Source: Alphaproteobacteria bacterium (GTDB lineage: Bacteria > Pseudomonadota > Alphaproteobacteria > SHVW01). Taken from it: 50,502 nt of DNA. Positions within the stretch are counted from its first letter, which is position 1; the number at the start of each line of letters is the position of its first letter. Below, piece after piece: positions 33,789 through 42,886 of the stretch. The position numbers were made by a program, and so were the translations under genes. A model generated the notes under the pieces. The model worked only from the letters and a program-made list of their open reading frames with translations. It was not told the DNA's origin and made no database searches. The stretch lies in the NCBI GenBank assembly GCA_016869645.1, contig VGDO01000017.1:1-50502 (forward strand), written 5' to 3'.

Positions 33789-34400
33789 TTACTTTCCGTG
33801 CGTGAGCCAAGTCTCCGAATAGGCGAGGAACGCCGTGTTGAAGCGCCTGCCCATGAAGTCGCGCAATGTTGCCTGGCCGGCGAGCTTCTTGCCGTTGACC
33901 GAGATCGAGCCACGCTGGGCCGCCTGGAACACGCTGTACATCTGGTGCTGACCGGTCGCCGACTGCGGCGGCTGCACGTCGGCTGCGATCGGATCGCCGA
34001 GTTCCTCCCAGCGCAGCTCGATCGTCGTGCCACCGCCGGTCAGAACCTCGACGTAGTAGTCCTTGCCGCGCGCGAAGGTCTCGCTCTTGCCGAGCGGCAG
34101 ATAGGTCATGGCCGCGAGGCCCGGCATGTCGCGGAAGCTGGCGAACTTCGACACGAAGTTCTTGACCAGGTAGCGCATCAGCGGCTCGTTGTCGCCGATG
34201 CAGATGTTGTTGCCGGCCTCGCCCACCGCCTCGCGCGGGCTGCCGAGCACGATGGCGCCGATGCCGCGCCCGTGGGGCGACAGCACGACGCGGAAGAACG
34301 TGCTGAGCGAGAGCCAGGGCGCGTTCTCGTTCTCGCGCAGATAGATCCCGGGGTTCTCGCCCGACCAGTCGACGGTGCCTGAATTGAACGGTGCGGCCAT
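33789..34400 (-). CDS. Unknown protein within the Rieske/ABC/amidase operon
   Basis: A 203-residue protein from ATG 34400, with a strong GGAGGAG 8 bases upstream. No signal peptide or membrane segment. The sequence mixes strands and turns (WLSLSTFFRVVLSPHGRGIGAIVLG, KDYYVEVLTGGGTTIELRWEELGDP, SISVNGKKLAGQATLRDFMGRRFNTAF), suggesting an all-beta or alpha/beta cytosolic domain. I do not recognise the family or any catalytic motif. Tight placement between the importer ATPase (31-base gap) and the amidase (7-base gap) implies a role in handling the imported substrate. Confidence 0.8.
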   Translation of the reverse strand: MAAPFNSGTVDWSGENPGIYLRENENAPWLSLSTFFRVVLSPHGRGIGAIVLGSPREAVGEAGNNICIGDNEPLMRYLVKNFVSKFASFRDMPGLAAMTYLPLGKSETFARGKDYYVEVLTGGGTTIELRWEELGDPIAADVQPPQSATGQHQMYSVFQAAQRGSISVNGKKLAGQATLRDFMGRRFNTAFLAYSETWLTHGK

Positions 34401-34431
34401 TGACGTCTCTCCTCCCACTTTTCGCTTCAGT

Positions 34432-35502
34432 TCAGTTTGTGATCAGAACGCCGTGCTCGGGACGCCAGCCGATCGTCACTTCGGCCGCGTCCGACAAATC
34501 GCTCGGCCTCATCTCGACCAGCAGCTCGACCTCGCCCGGAACGGCGACGCGGACGTGGCTGAGATTGCCGGTGAACAGCCGGCTGACGATCCGGCCCGCC
34601 ACGGTGTTCATGTCGCCGGCATCCTCCGCGCGGTGGATGACGCGCAGGTTTTCCGGCCGGATCGACACAGTGACACGGCTGTCGCTTCCGAAACTGGCAG
34701 AAGCGGCCATCCGGGCCCGGATGCGACCGACCGGCGTGTCGATCAGCGCGAAGCCGTCCTGCTGGCCGCTCAGCGTGCCGCGCAGGAAATTGATCTTGCC
34801 GACGAAGTTGGCGACGAACTCGGTCCTCGGCGCGCCATAGATGTTGGACGGCGTGTCGAGCTGCTCGATGCGGCCGGCGTTCATCACGGCGATGCGGTCG
34901 CTGAGGCTCATCGCCTCGCCCTGGTCGTGCGTGACATAGACCGTGGTGATCTGCAGCTTGTCCTGCAGCGCGCGCAGCTCTTCCTGCATCGCCTCGCGCA
35001 GCTTAAGGTCGAGCGCACCGAGCGGCTCGTCCATCAGCAGCACGCGCGGCGGATGGGCGATGGCACGCGCCAGCGCCACGCGCTGCTGCTGCCCGCCGGA
35101 CAGCTCCGACGGATAGCGCTCCTCGACGCCGGGCAGGCGGATCAGGTCGAGCAGCTCGCCGATGCGCTTGCGGCGATCGGCGGTCGGCACGCGACGCTCG
35201 ACCAGGCTGAAGGCGATGTTGTCGGCGATCGTCAGGTGCGGAAACAGGGCATAGTCCTGAAACACCATGCCGATGTCGCGTTTCTGCGGCGGCAGACCGG
35301 TGACGTCCTCCGCACCGATCAGAATCCGACCCTCGGTCGGATCGATGAAGCCCGCGATCATGCGCAAGGTCGTGGTCTTGCCGCAGCCGGACGGCCCGAG
35401 CAGGGTCAGGAACTCGCCCTCGTGAATGTGCAGATCGACGCGTTCCACCGCCACGACCTGGCCGTAGCGCTTGACCACGCCCTCAAGCTTCAGCTCAGAC
35501 AC
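34432..35502 (-). CDS. ABC transporter ATP-binding protein, spermidine/putrescine (PotA) type
   Basis: A 356-residue ATPase beginning at GTG 35502. Walker A is GPSGCGKT (36-43), signature LSGGQQQ (134-140), Walker B VLLMDEP (154-160), and THDQGEAM the switch region. The C-terminal 110 residues form a TOBE-type regulatory domain (VSIRPENLRVI near 275-285), as in PotA/FbpC/CysA-type importers. It works with the two permeases and the binding protein encoded upstream. The 96-base gap from the binding-protein gene holds a stem-loop. Confidence 0.93.
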   Translation of the reverse strand: MSELKLEGVVKRYGQVVAVERVDLHIHEGEFLTLLGPSGCGKTTTLRMIAGFIDPTEGRILIGAEDVTGLPPQKRDIGMVFQDYALFPHLTIADNIAFSLVERRVPTADRRKRIGELLDLIRLPGVEERYPSELSGGQQQRVALARAIAHPPRVLLMDEPLGALDLKLREAMQEELRALQDKLQITTVYVTHDQGEAMSLSDRIAVMNAGRIEQLDTPSNIYGAPRTEFVANFVGKINFLRGTLSGQQDGFALIDTPVGRIRARMAASASFGSDSRVTVSIRPENLRVIHRAEDAGDMNTVAGRIVSRLFTGNLSHVRVAVPGEVELLVEMRPSDLSDAAEVTIGWRPEHGVLITN

Positions 35503-35523
35503 CGCCGACCCCGCTCAATGGTC

Positions 35524-35549
35524 CCTCCCCGCGCAGTGCGCCAGGGAGG
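35524..35549 (-). terminator. Intercistronic stem-loop after the binding-protein gene
   Basis: CCTCCC (35524-35529) pairs with GGGAGG (35544-35549), and GCGC (35531-35534) with GCGC (35538-35541), around an AGT loop. It lies between the binding-protein stop (35599) and the ATPase start (35502) on the minus-strand message. With no T-run it is more likely an mRNA stabiliser or partial attenuator than a full terminator. Confidence 0.5.
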
Positions 35550-35598
35550 ATCCGCCAATCAGGCTTGCTTGGAGAAAACGAAACATCGTCGATCAAAG

Positions 35599-36657
35599 TC
35601 ACCTCGAGATCATGCGATTCCACTGGTCGATCCACTGGCTCAGATTGATCTTGTCGGGATCGAGCCGGACCATGTTGGCAATCTTGTCCGAGTCGAGCAC
35701 GGTCAGATCCTTGACCACGGGCACCGTGGCCAAGCGCGGAAACACCTTGGGATTGACCGCAATCTGCCCGGTCTTGATCGACATGTGGTACTGAACGTCC
35801 TCGCTGAGCAGCGTATTGACGTAGAACTCGGCAGCCTCCTTCACCTTGGTGCCACGAACGACACCGAGGAAGCCTTCTTTGACCAGCCCGCGCTTCTGAC
35901 CGTACTGCGGCGGCACCGTCACGACAGGTACGCCGGCATAGGCCGTGCGAATGGCCCAGCCGGCGTGCGCCACCGCGACCCAGATGTCGCCCGATTTGAA
36001 GCCGGTGATGACGTCGGCGCCAACCTTCCAGAACTTGAGCGCATCGATCTCCTTGATGAGCTTGAGCCCCGGCTCGACGTTCCGCTCGTCGCCACCGGCC
36101 GCCAGCGCGAAGCCGCCGAGGCCCTCGATGCCACCGCCCGAGGTGATGTCGGGGATCATGATGCGACCGGCAAGGCGCCTGTCGCGCAGGTCGGTCAGCG
36201 TCTTGGGCGGCGTCAGCCCCAGTTCCTTGAACTTGTCCGCGTTGTAGAAGATCATCTCTTGGGTAGTCCAGTGCGCCACCACGTGCTTACGACGCTCATC
36301 GGACCGGAGCGCCGATGCGTTGGGAATATTGGCGTAGTTGAGCTCATCGAGCGCGTTGCGGCCGAGCACCTCGGGCAACATAGAGCCAAGGATCTCGAAG
36401 GTGTCCATCGGCACGTCGCGGCCGCGCGCCGCAATGATCTTTGCGAAATTGTCCTGCGGACTCCCAATCACGTAGTCGACTTTGGCGCCGAGCTTTTCCA
36501 GCTCGACCGCGGCCGTCTCCTTCTGCGCATCACGATTCGTGCCGCCCCAAGTGCCGACTCTGAGGGTCACGCCGTCAAAGCGTTTGCCCTGCGCCGCGGC
36601 GCTGTCGGTCACACCGAGCGCCGCCAGTGCAACCAGGCAAAGCGACATCCACCGCAT
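35599..36657 (-). CDS. ABC transporter substrate-binding protein, PotD/PotF-like
   Basis: A 352-residue protein from ATG 36657 (GGGGAGGGGAG upstream). The signal peptide ends near DSAAA (residue 22). The mature part starts VTLRVGTWGGTNRDAQKETAAVELEKLGAKVDYVIGSP and carries the type-II periplasmic binding protein pattern of polyamine/iron/opine importers. Ligand is not predictable; relatives bind polyamines, amino-acid derivatives or other cationic or amide-containing molecules. It follows the second permease gene by 16 bases and is followed by a stem-loop, an arrangement that often raises binding-protein levels. Confidence 0.9.
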   Translation of the reverse strand: MRWMSLCLVALAALGVTDSAAAQGKRFDGVTLRVGTWGGTNRDAQKETAAVELEKLGAKVDYVIGSPQDNFAKIIAARGRDVPMDTFEILGSMLPEVLGRNALDELNYANIPNASALRSDERRKHVVAHWTTQEMIFYNADKFKELGLTPPKTLTDLRDRRLAGRIMIPDITSGGGIEGLGGFALAAGGDERNVEPGLKLIKEIDALKFWKVGADVITGFKSGDIWVAVAHAGWAIRTAYAGVPVVTVPPQYGQKRGLVKEGFLGVVRGTKVKEAAEFYVNTLLSEDVQYHMSIKTGQIAVNPKVFPRLATVPVVKDLTVLDSDKIANMVRLDPDKINLSQWIDQWNRMISR

Positions 36658-36673
36658 GTTCTCCCCTCCCCGT

Positions 36674-37528
36674 TCAGGCCGCGCCCGAGCGCAGCAATGC
36701 ATTGAGGCCGATCAGGCGTTCCGCACCCACAAGCAGCAGCAGCGAAAACGCGGTCACCAGCGTGGCTGACGCCAAGGCGCTTGGATTGAAATCGTGCTCC
36801 ATCGAGTGGAATAGCTCGACAGGGTAGGTCACGCTGCCCGGCGCCGCAAGGAACAGCGAGACCGGCACGTCGATGAAGGACACGACGAATGCATAGAGCG
36901 CGCCGGTATAGACGCCCGGCATGATCAGCGGCAGGGTCACGCGGCAGAACGTGCGCCAGCGTGACGCGCCGAGGATCACAGCGGCTTCCTCGAGCCGCAC
37001 ATTGAAGCGCTGGAGCACCGCCGAAACGCTGCCGGTCACAAAGGGCGTCACGAGGAAGATGTGCGCGATCAGAAGACCCGCGAAACTGCCGACCAGGTCG
37101 ATCCTGCTGTAATCGGCCATGAGATAGTAGAGCTGCATGAACGCGATGCCGATCACCACCGTCGGAATCTGCAGCGGGGCGCGCAGCAACGCCGCGATCA
37201 ACGGCGTCCCGGCCAGTCCACCACGCACGAGCCCGAAGGCGGCAGGTATCCCGATCGCGCAAGCGGCGAGCGCCGCCGCCACGCCCAGCACCAGGCTGAG
37301 CGCCAGCGCCTCGTACTGCACCGCGGGAATGCGCGCGTACCATTCGAGCGTCCAGCGCTGGGGTGGGAACTGCACGTAGGATATGACGACGCCGCCCGTG
37401 TCGGCGCCGCTGAACGAGGCGCCGACCACGACGACGATCGGCGCCAGCAGAAAGACGTAGGCAAGCGCAAACCACAGCACCGTGGCGCCGCTCCTGATCA
37501 TGTCGCGAGACATGCGTAGACCGCTCAT
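36674..37528 (-). CDS. ABC transporter permease, PotC type
   Basis: A 284-residue membrane protein with about six transmembrane segments, starting at ATG 37528 in a 4-base overlap with the upstream permease gene. The coupling loop is EEAAVILGASRWRTFCRVTLPLIMPG, the EAA motif of PotC-type subunits. The SYVQFPPQRWTLEWYA segment after the first helix is typical. It pairs with the next protein as a heterodimeric channel. Confidence 0.93.
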   Translation of the reverse strand: MSGLRMSRDMIRSGATVLWFALAYVFLLAPIVVVVGASFSGADTGGVVISYVQFPPQRWTLEWYARIPAVQYEALALSLVLGVAAALAACAIGIPAAFGLVRGGLAGTPLIAALLRAPLQIPTVVIGIAFMQLYYLMADYSRIDLVGSFAGLLIAHIFLVTPFVTGSVSAVLQRFNVRLEEAAVILGASRWRTFCRVTLPLIMPGVYTGALYAFVVSFIDVPVSLFLAAPGSVTYPVELFHSMEHDFNPSALASATLVTAFSLLLLVGAERLIGLNALLRSGAA

Positions 37529-38379
37529 GCCACAACGCGCCGCCCGATGCGGAAGCGACGCAGCACGAAGATTCCGAAGAGATTGATCAGCAGCACCGAG
37601 AACAGCAGGATCGCCGAGATCGTCCCGGCCATGCCGTACTTGACCTCGAACAGGATGGTGCGCTGGATCAGCACGGGCAGGGTCAGCACCCGACCGCCGC
37701 CGAGCAGCGCCGCCGAGGTGAAGGCGCCCATGCACATGTTGAACACCGTGAGGAATCCGACCGCAATTCCAGGCAGGCAAATCGGCAGGATGACACGCAG
37801 AAAGACGCGCCGGCGCGAGGCGCCGTGGATCTCGGCGGCCTCCTCGACCGAGCGCGGCACGGTGCGCGCGACCGCATACATCAGCAGAACGGCAAAGCCG
37901 ATGGTGAAATACATCAGACCGACGACGACGCCCGCCGGCGTGCCGATCAGATTGATCGGCTTTGCGACGATCCCGGCGCCGAGAAGGAGGCGATTGACCG
38001 GGCCGTCAGCATTGAAGATGACGATCAACCCGAAAATCTTGATGACGATGGTGACGAAGGTCGAGAGCAGGATGCCGAGCATCAGCACGCCCGCCCAGCG
38101 CGAGCGCATACGCGCCAGCACGTAGGCGATCGGAAAGCCGACGACGATGGTCAGCACCGCTGCAATGCCGGAGACCATGACCGTGAGCCAAAGCACCCGG
38201 AGATAGAAATCGTCGGTCAGCACGCGAATGTAATTGTGCAGGCTCCAGGCCGGCGCCATTCGTCCAAAGCCGAGATCGGCGTGCAGGCTGCTTTCCAGGA
38301 AGACCGACTGGGAAGCGACCAGCAGCACGAGGCTGACCGCGAGCGGCACGACCAGAAACAGCGACCAGCGAGTGTTCAT
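37525..38379 (-). CDS. ABC transporter permease, PotB type
   Basis: A 284-residue inner-membrane protein with about six hydrophobic segments. The EAA coupling loop is EEAAEIHGASRRRVFLRVILPICLPG, and the long periplasmic N-terminal part with WSLHNYIRVLTDDFYLRVLW is typical of PotB-type subunits. It follows the Rieske oxygenase gene by 42 bases and overlaps the second permease gene by 4 bases. Together with the PotC-type subunit, the PotA-type ATPase and the binding protein it makes a complete importer. Confidence 0.93.
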   Translation of the reverse strand: MNTRWSLFLVVPLAVSLVLLVASQSVFLESSLHADLGFGRMAPAWSLHNYIRVLTDDFYLRVLWLTVMVSGIAAVLTIVVGFPIAYVLARMRSRWAGVLMLGILLSTFVTIVIKIFGLIVIFNADGPVNRLLLGAGIVAKPINLIGTPAGVVVGLMYFTIGFAVLLMYAVARTVPRSVEEAAEIHGASRRRVFLRVILPICLPGIAVGFLTVFNMCMGAFTSAALLGGGRVLTLPVLIQRTILFEVKYGMAGTISAILLFSVLLINLFGIFVLRRFRIGRRVVA

Positions 38380-38421
38380 GTCTGGATCGCGCGTCAGACG
38401 CTCCGGACGTCCTGGCCGGAA

Positions 38422-39765
38422 TCACACGTTCAGCGGCGCCAGCTTTTCCTCGATTGCCTTGCGACGCTCGCCGTCGGGCAGATTCTGGGTTGCCTCGTAG
38501 GCATCGGCGATGCGCTTCGACGTGTCGAGGATGAGCTGGCGGTCGTCCTGGTTGCGCCTGGGAATGTGCAGCACCGTGTCACCCGCATGGGTCGGCGTCG
38601 GCATGCCGTTCCTGGTCCGCCACACCTCCGGCGCGTTGCCCTTCTGCACCGTGCGGATGTCGTTGCGGATGCGCCGGCGCAACTGGGCAACGAACTGGTC
38701 GGTCCAGCCCAGATGCTCTCGCGCATGGCTGTTGATCGGCCCCTGCCCCGCCCAGGCGTCGTAGTCGCTCGGCTTGGCTTGGCGCATCTCATAGGGTCGG
38801 TGCACGCTCTGGCCGTAAAAGTCGACCTTTTCCCAGCCGATCTCGTCGCGCTTGGTGCGGCCTTCCGGATCGTCGCGCCTGTTCACATTGCGCCAGGCGA
38901 TGACGAAGGTGTTGGTGTCGTCGATCGGTACGACCCAGCGCGTCAGGCTCGAGCGGCCGAAATAGCGGATCTGCTCGCCGCGCTCGAACAACCCGCCGTT
39001 CTGCGAGAAGTTGGGCACGAGGTGGTCGTGGATACGCACCCAGATGTTGTTCCCGCTGCGCCGCGCATTCGTGTAGTAGAAGCCGAACTCGCGGTCATGC
39101 AGGTCGATGACCGGCAGCTCGCCCCACACGTCCTCGAACTGCGTGCCGCTCATGCGCGTGTGCAGGAAGGGCGTGTGGTAGGGATCCATCGAGTTCTCGC
39201 TGACCTGCAGCCAGTTGCAGGGCGAGTGGATCTGCCAGGGCAGCATCTCGTTGTCGGGCAGTTCCATCATGTCAAGACGCGGGAACTCGGGCTTGAGCTC
39301 GGGCGGTCCGAAATAGGCGAAGATCAGGCCCTTGTACTCGACGACCGGATAGGCGCCCTGGCACACGGTATCCTTGATGCGGCTGGTCGGCGGCTCGCCC
39401 GGCGTCTCGAGGATGCGGCCGTCGCAATCGTACATCCACGCGTGATAGGCGCAGCGGATGCCGCGCTCGGCGATGATGCCGTATTCGAGCGACATGCCGC
39501 GATGGCTGCAGTAGCGGTCCATCAGGCCGAGCCGGCCGCTGAGGTCGCGAAAGAGAATGAGATCCTCGCCGAGGATACGCAGCGCCAGCGGCGTCACGCC
39601 GACGCGCTCGGTCATCATGATCGGCTGCCAGAAGCGGCGCAGGTACTCGCCGCAGGGCGTCCCCTTGCTCACCCGGGCGAGTTCATCGTCGACCGGCCGA
39701 TCGGCAGGCTTGTAGTAACCCCCGAACGGCTGGTTGGCCGGCTTTCCCGTCGATGTGGCGCTCAT
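38422..39765 (-). CDS. Rieske non-heme iron oxygenase, alpha subunit (phthalate-dioxygenase-like), copy 1
   Basis: A 447-residue oxygenase. The [2Fe-2S] Rieske ligands are C86, H88, C105 and H108 (YCSHRG, CAYHAW). The mononuclear iron site has D194, H197 and H202 (NSMDPYHTPFLH), where D194 bridges to the neighbouring subunit's Rieske centre. Length and layout fit the alpha-only phthalate 4,5-dioxygenase-type group, which needs a separate PDR-type reductase; one is encoded 3.1 kb away on the other strand. It hydroxylates, O- or N-demethylates an aromatic or heterocyclic substrate. GGAGG lies 8 bases before the ATG. First gene of the operon with the importer and amidase. Confidence 0.93.
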   Translation of the reverse strand: MSATSTGKPANQPFGGYYKPADRPVDDELARVSKGTPCGEYLRRFWQPIMMTERVGVTPLALRILGEDLILFRDLSGRLGLMDRYCSHRGMSLEYGIIAERGIRCAYHAWMYDCDGRILETPGEPPTSRIKDTVCQGAYPVVEYKGLIFAYFGPPELKPEFPRLDMMELPDNEMLPWQIHSPCNWLQVSENSMDPYHTPFLHTRMSGTQFEDVWGELPVIDLHDREFGFYYTNARRSGNNIWVRIHDHLVPNFSQNGGLFERGEQIRYFGRSSLTRWVVPIDDTNTFVIAWRNVNRRDDPEGRTKRDEIGWEKVDFYGQSVHRPYEMRQAKPSDYDAWAGQGPINSHAREHLGWTDQFVAQLRRRIRNDIRTVQKGNAPEVWRTRNGMPTPTHAGDTVLHIPRRNQDDRQLILDTSKRIADAYEATQNLPDGERRKAIEEKLAPLNV

Positions 39766-39866
39766 TCCTTCGTCCTCCGAACCGTTCCGACCCTCGCTGA
39801 GCTGCAGAGTCGCGCCAGCCAGTTGTGAATATTCCGTGTATTTATATCGATGCCCCCGGGCTCATG

Positions 39867-39877
39867 CAATCTAGCGC
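39867..39877 (-). promoter_or_regulatory. Recurrent promoter-like motif upstream of Rieske oxygenase 1
   Basis: GCGCTAGATTG on the minus strand, 101 bases upstream of the ATG at 39765. It is the only one of the four copies with a long leader (about 100 bases), which leaves room for regulation. Confidence 0.5.
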
Positions 39878-39930
39878 AAGGTCGCGTTTTCGTCCCAGCA
39901 ATGCTCCGTGCGAAGGCCGGATTTCCTTTG

Positions 39931-39941
39931 TGCATAATGCA
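39931..39941. promoter_or_regulatory. Small palindrome in the divergent control region
   Basis: TGCATAATGCA is a perfect 5-base-arm palindrome in the 243-base gap between Rieske oxygenase 1 and the transaminase. The region is AT-rich for this genome. It is a candidate operator for both operons; a GntR-family regulator is encoded 6.8 kb away. Confidence 0.35.
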
Positions 39942-40008
39942 TGTATTCAGCTAAGGTGCGATAAATCTGGGCAGATTCAGCCCTGTTTGCAGCCCGGAGG
40001 CGGCGGCC

Positions 40009-41400
40009 GTGGTCGAGCGTGGAAATTCATTGGCGCAGCGAGACATCGGGGCGCATCTGCATCCTTTCACCAATCTCAAGCAGCATGAGGCGGACGGGCC
40101 GCTGGTAATGGATCGCGGCGAGGGCATTTACGTCTTTGACGATACCGGCCGGCGCTACATTGAAGCGATGTCGGGATTGTGGTGCACCTCGCTCGGCTTC
40201 GGCGAACAACGCCTGGTTGCGGCGGCAAGCCGACAGATGGCGCGGCTGCCCTTCAACCACACGTTTCGCGGCCGCAGTCATGAATCGATCATCGAGCTTG
40301 CCGACCGGCTCGTCGCCATGGCGCCGGGGAAAATGTCGAAGGCGTTCTTCGCCAATTCCGGGTCCGAGGCGAACGACACCGCGATCAAGCTGATCTGGTA
40401 CTACAACAACGCGATCGGCCGGCCGGCCAAGCGCAAGATCATCTCGCGCCACAAGGCCTATCACGGCACCACGGTCGCAACCGCGAGCCTGACCGGCTTC
40501 GACGATTTTCACGCCGATTTCAACATTCCGCTGCCGGGCATCCTCTATGCCGGCTGCCCGCACCATTGGCGTCATGCCAAGGCAGGCGAAAGCGAAGATG
40601 AGTTCGCCGACCGCCTCGCCCGCGAGCTCGACGAGCTGATCCAGCGCGAAGGCGCCGGCACGGTTGCCGCCTTCATCGCCGAGCCGGTGATGGGCGTCGG
40701 CGGTGTCATCGTCCCGCCGCGGAGTTATTTCCCGAAGATCCAGGCCGTGCTGCGCCGGCATGACGTGCTGATGATCGCCGACGAGGTGATCTGCGCCTTC
40801 GGCCGCACGGGCCAAATGTTCGGTTCGCAGACCCTCGGCATCGAGCCCGACATGGTCACCATGGCCAAGTCGCTGTCCTCGGCCTATGTCCCGATCTCGG
40901 CCCTGCTGATCAGCGAGCCGATCTATCGCACGCTGGTCAGCCAGAGCGTCAAATTGGGCCTGTTCGCCCATGGCTACACCTATTCCGGTCATCCCGTTGG
41001 GGCCGCGGTCGCGCTCGAGGCGCTCAACATCTATCGCGAACGGGACATCGTCGCCCATGTGCGCAAGGTCGGCGCGCGCTTGCAGAACGGGCTGCGCGCG
41101 CTCGCCGATCGGCCGATCGTCGGTGAAGTCCGCGGGCTCGGCCTGATGGCGGCGATCGAGCTCGTCGCCGACAAGGCGAGCAAGACCCCGTTTGCGGCCG
41201 ACAAGCGTGTCGCCGCCTTTCTCGCGCGCGCCGCCCAGGACCAGGGTGTCATCATTCGTCCGATCGACCAGTGCGTCGTCATGGCCCCACCGCTGATCAT
41301 CACCGAGTCGGAGATCGACGACCTGCTCGGCCGCCTCGCCCGTGCGCTCGACGAAACGGCTGCGGCATTCCACCCCGGCCTTGCGCGTGGCGCGGCATGA
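40009..41400 (+). CDS. Class III omega-aminotransferase
   Basis: A 463-residue PLP enzyme starting at GTG 40009, with GGAGG 8 bases upstream. Landmarks: FFANSGSEANDTAIKL (phosphate cup, 113-128), D258 (MIADEVICAFGRTG) contacting the pyridine nitrogen, and Schiff-base Lys287 (TMAKSLSSAY). Close relatives include beta-alanine-, putrescine- or taurine-pyruvate transaminases. It would remove a terminal amine to give an aldehyde. The aldehyde dehydrogenase encoded in 4-base overlap would oxidise that product. It is divergent from Rieske oxygenase 1. Confidence 0.92.
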   Translation: MVERGNSLAQRDIGAHLHPFTNLKQHEADGPLVMDRGEGIYVFDDTGRRYIEAMSGLWCTSLGFGEQRLVAAASRQMARLPFNHTFRGRSHESIIELADRLVAMAPGKMSKAFFANSGSEANDTAIKLIWYYNNAIGRPAKRKIISRHKAYHGTTVATASLTGFDDFHADFNIPLPGILYAGCPHHWRHAKAGESEDEFADRLARELDELIQREGAGTVAAFIAEPVMGVGGVIVPPRSYFPKIQAVLRRHDVLMIADEVICAFGRTGQMFGSQTLGIEPDMVTMAKSLSSAYVPISALLISEPIYRTLVSQSVKLGLFAHGYTYSGHPVGAAVALEALNIYRERDIVAHVRKVGARLQNGLRALADRPIVGEVRGLGLMAAIELVADKASKTPFAADKRVAAFLARAAQDQGVIIRPIDQCVVMAPPLIITESEIDDLLGRLARALDETAAAFHPGLARGAA

Positions 41401-42869
41401 AGAAGTACCAGCACTATATCGACGGCGCCTGGCGCGACCCGCTATCGGGAGTCTGGTTCGAAACCTTCGATCCCTATCGCGGCGAGGCCTGGGCCCTGAT
41501 GCCGCGCGGCAACGGCGCCGACGTCGATGCCGCCGTCGAGGCCGCACATCGTGCTTTCGCAACGGGCGATTGGCCGGCGCTGACGCCGACGCAGCGCGGC
41601 GCACTGCTGCGCCGGCTGGCCGATCTGATCGGCGAGCACGCCGAGGAACTCTCGGCGATCGAGGTGCGCGACGTCGGCAAGCGCACGGCCGAATCTCTGC
41701 CGCAGATCCAGTATTTGCCACAGAGCTTCTATTACTATGCCGGCCTGGCCGACAAGATCGCGGGCACGGTCGTGCCGCTCGACCGCCATGACGTGTTCAA
41801 CTTCACGCGGCACGAGCCGCTCGGCGTGATTGCGGCCATCCTGCCATGGAATTCGCCGTTGATGCTGACCGCGTGGAAGCTGGCGCCGGCGCTCGCCGCC
41901 GGCAATACGGTCGTGCTGAAACCGAGCGAGCACGGTTCGGCCTCCGTGCTGGAACTGATGCGCCTGGTGGAGCGCGCGGGCTTTCCCAAGGGCGTCGTCA
42001 ACGTCGTGACCGGTTTCGGCGCCGAGACGGGCGGACTGCTGACTGTCCATCCGAAAGTCGCCAAGATCAGCTTCACCGGATCGGAGTCGAGCGGTCGCCG
42101 GATCGCCGAGACGGCGGCGCGCGATCTCAAGCGCGTCACGCTCGAACTCGGCGGAAAGTCGCCGCAGATCGTCTTTCCCGATGCCGATCTGGACGATGCA
42201 GCCCACGGCGTCATGGCCGGCATATTCGCGTCGAACGGGCAGAGCTGCGTCGCCGGCTCCCGCCTGCTGCTGCAGAATGCAATCCACGACCAGTTCGTTG
42301 ACAAGCTGATCGGCCAGATGCGGGGCCTGCGCATGGGCGACCCGGCCGATCCGCGGACCCAGATCGGGCCGATCGCCAACAAGCCGCAATTCGACAAGAT
42401 CATCGACTATATCGGCATCGCCAAGAGCGAAGGCGCCACCTGCGTGCTGGGCGGCAGGGCAGCCCGTCACAACACCGGCGGCTGGTTCGTCGAACCCACT
42501 ATCTTCACGGGCGTCAGCAACGCCATGCGCATTGCGCGCGAGGAGGTGTTCGGCCCGGTTCTCGCGGTCATGCGGTTCGGCAACGAGGACGAGGCCGTGA
42601 ACATCGCCAACGACACGTGCTATGGCCTCGCCGCCGGCGCCTGGACCGGCGATCACCGCCGCGCGCTGTCGCTGTCGCGACGGCTTGCCGCAGGCACCGT
42701 CTATCTCAATCACTACAGATCAGTCTCGACTCTCTCGCCCGTCGGGGGCTACAAGCACAGCGGTTACGGTCGCGAGAACGGGGTCGAAGGCATGATGGCC
42801 TACCTGCAAACCAAGAGCGTCTGGATGGGCACCGCCGATATCCCCAACCCCTTCCCGCCGGCAAAATAA
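41397..42869 (+). CDS. NAD(P)-dependent aldehyde dehydrogenase
   Basis: A 490-residue enzyme with the catalytic residues Cys284 (SNGQSCVAG), Glu250 (LELGGKSP) and Asn152 (WNSPL). The cofactor motif SFTGSESSGR (225-234) is intact. The last residues IPNPFPPAK form the oligomerisation tail typical of betaine- or aminoaldehyde-type dehydrogenases. The ATGA overlap with the transaminase gene suggests coupled translation and a transamination-oxidation pair, amine to aldehyde to acid. The reductase gene follows after 17 bases. Confidence 0.93.
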   Translation: MKKYQHYIDGAWRDPLSGVWFETFDPYRGEAWALMPRGNGADVDAAVEAAHRAFATGDWPALTPTQRGALLRRLADLIGEHAEELSAIEVRDVGKRTAESLPQIQYLPQSFYYYAGLADKIAGTVVPLDRHDVFNFTRHEPLGVIAAILPWNSPLMLTAWKLAPALAAGNTVVLKPSEHGSASVLELMRLVERAGFPKGVVNVVTGFGAETGGLLTVHPKVAKISFTGSESSGRRIAETAARDLKRVTLELGGKSPQIVFPDADLDDAAHGVMAGIFASNGQSCVAGSRLLLQNAIHDQFVDKLIGQMRGLRMGDPADPRTQIGPIANKPQFDKIIDYIGIAKSEGATCVLGGRAARHNTGGWFVEPTIFTGVSNAMRIAREEVFGPVLAVMRFGNEDEAVNIANDTCYGLAAGAWTGDHRRALSLSRRLAAGTVYLNHYRSVSTLSPVGGYKHSGYGRENGVEGMMAYLQTKSVWMGTADIPNPFPPAK

Positions 42870-42886
42870 GCCCCACTTAGTGCGGC

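Noticed and set aside
34375..36705. 776-codon open frame on the plus strand
   Set aside because: Antisense to the PotA-type ATPase and binding-protein genes, which have complete motifs and signals. The product has no recognisable domain.
37825..39828. 667-codon open frame on the plus strand
   Set aside because: Antisense to a permease and Rieske oxygenase 1; composition is typical of a mirror frame.
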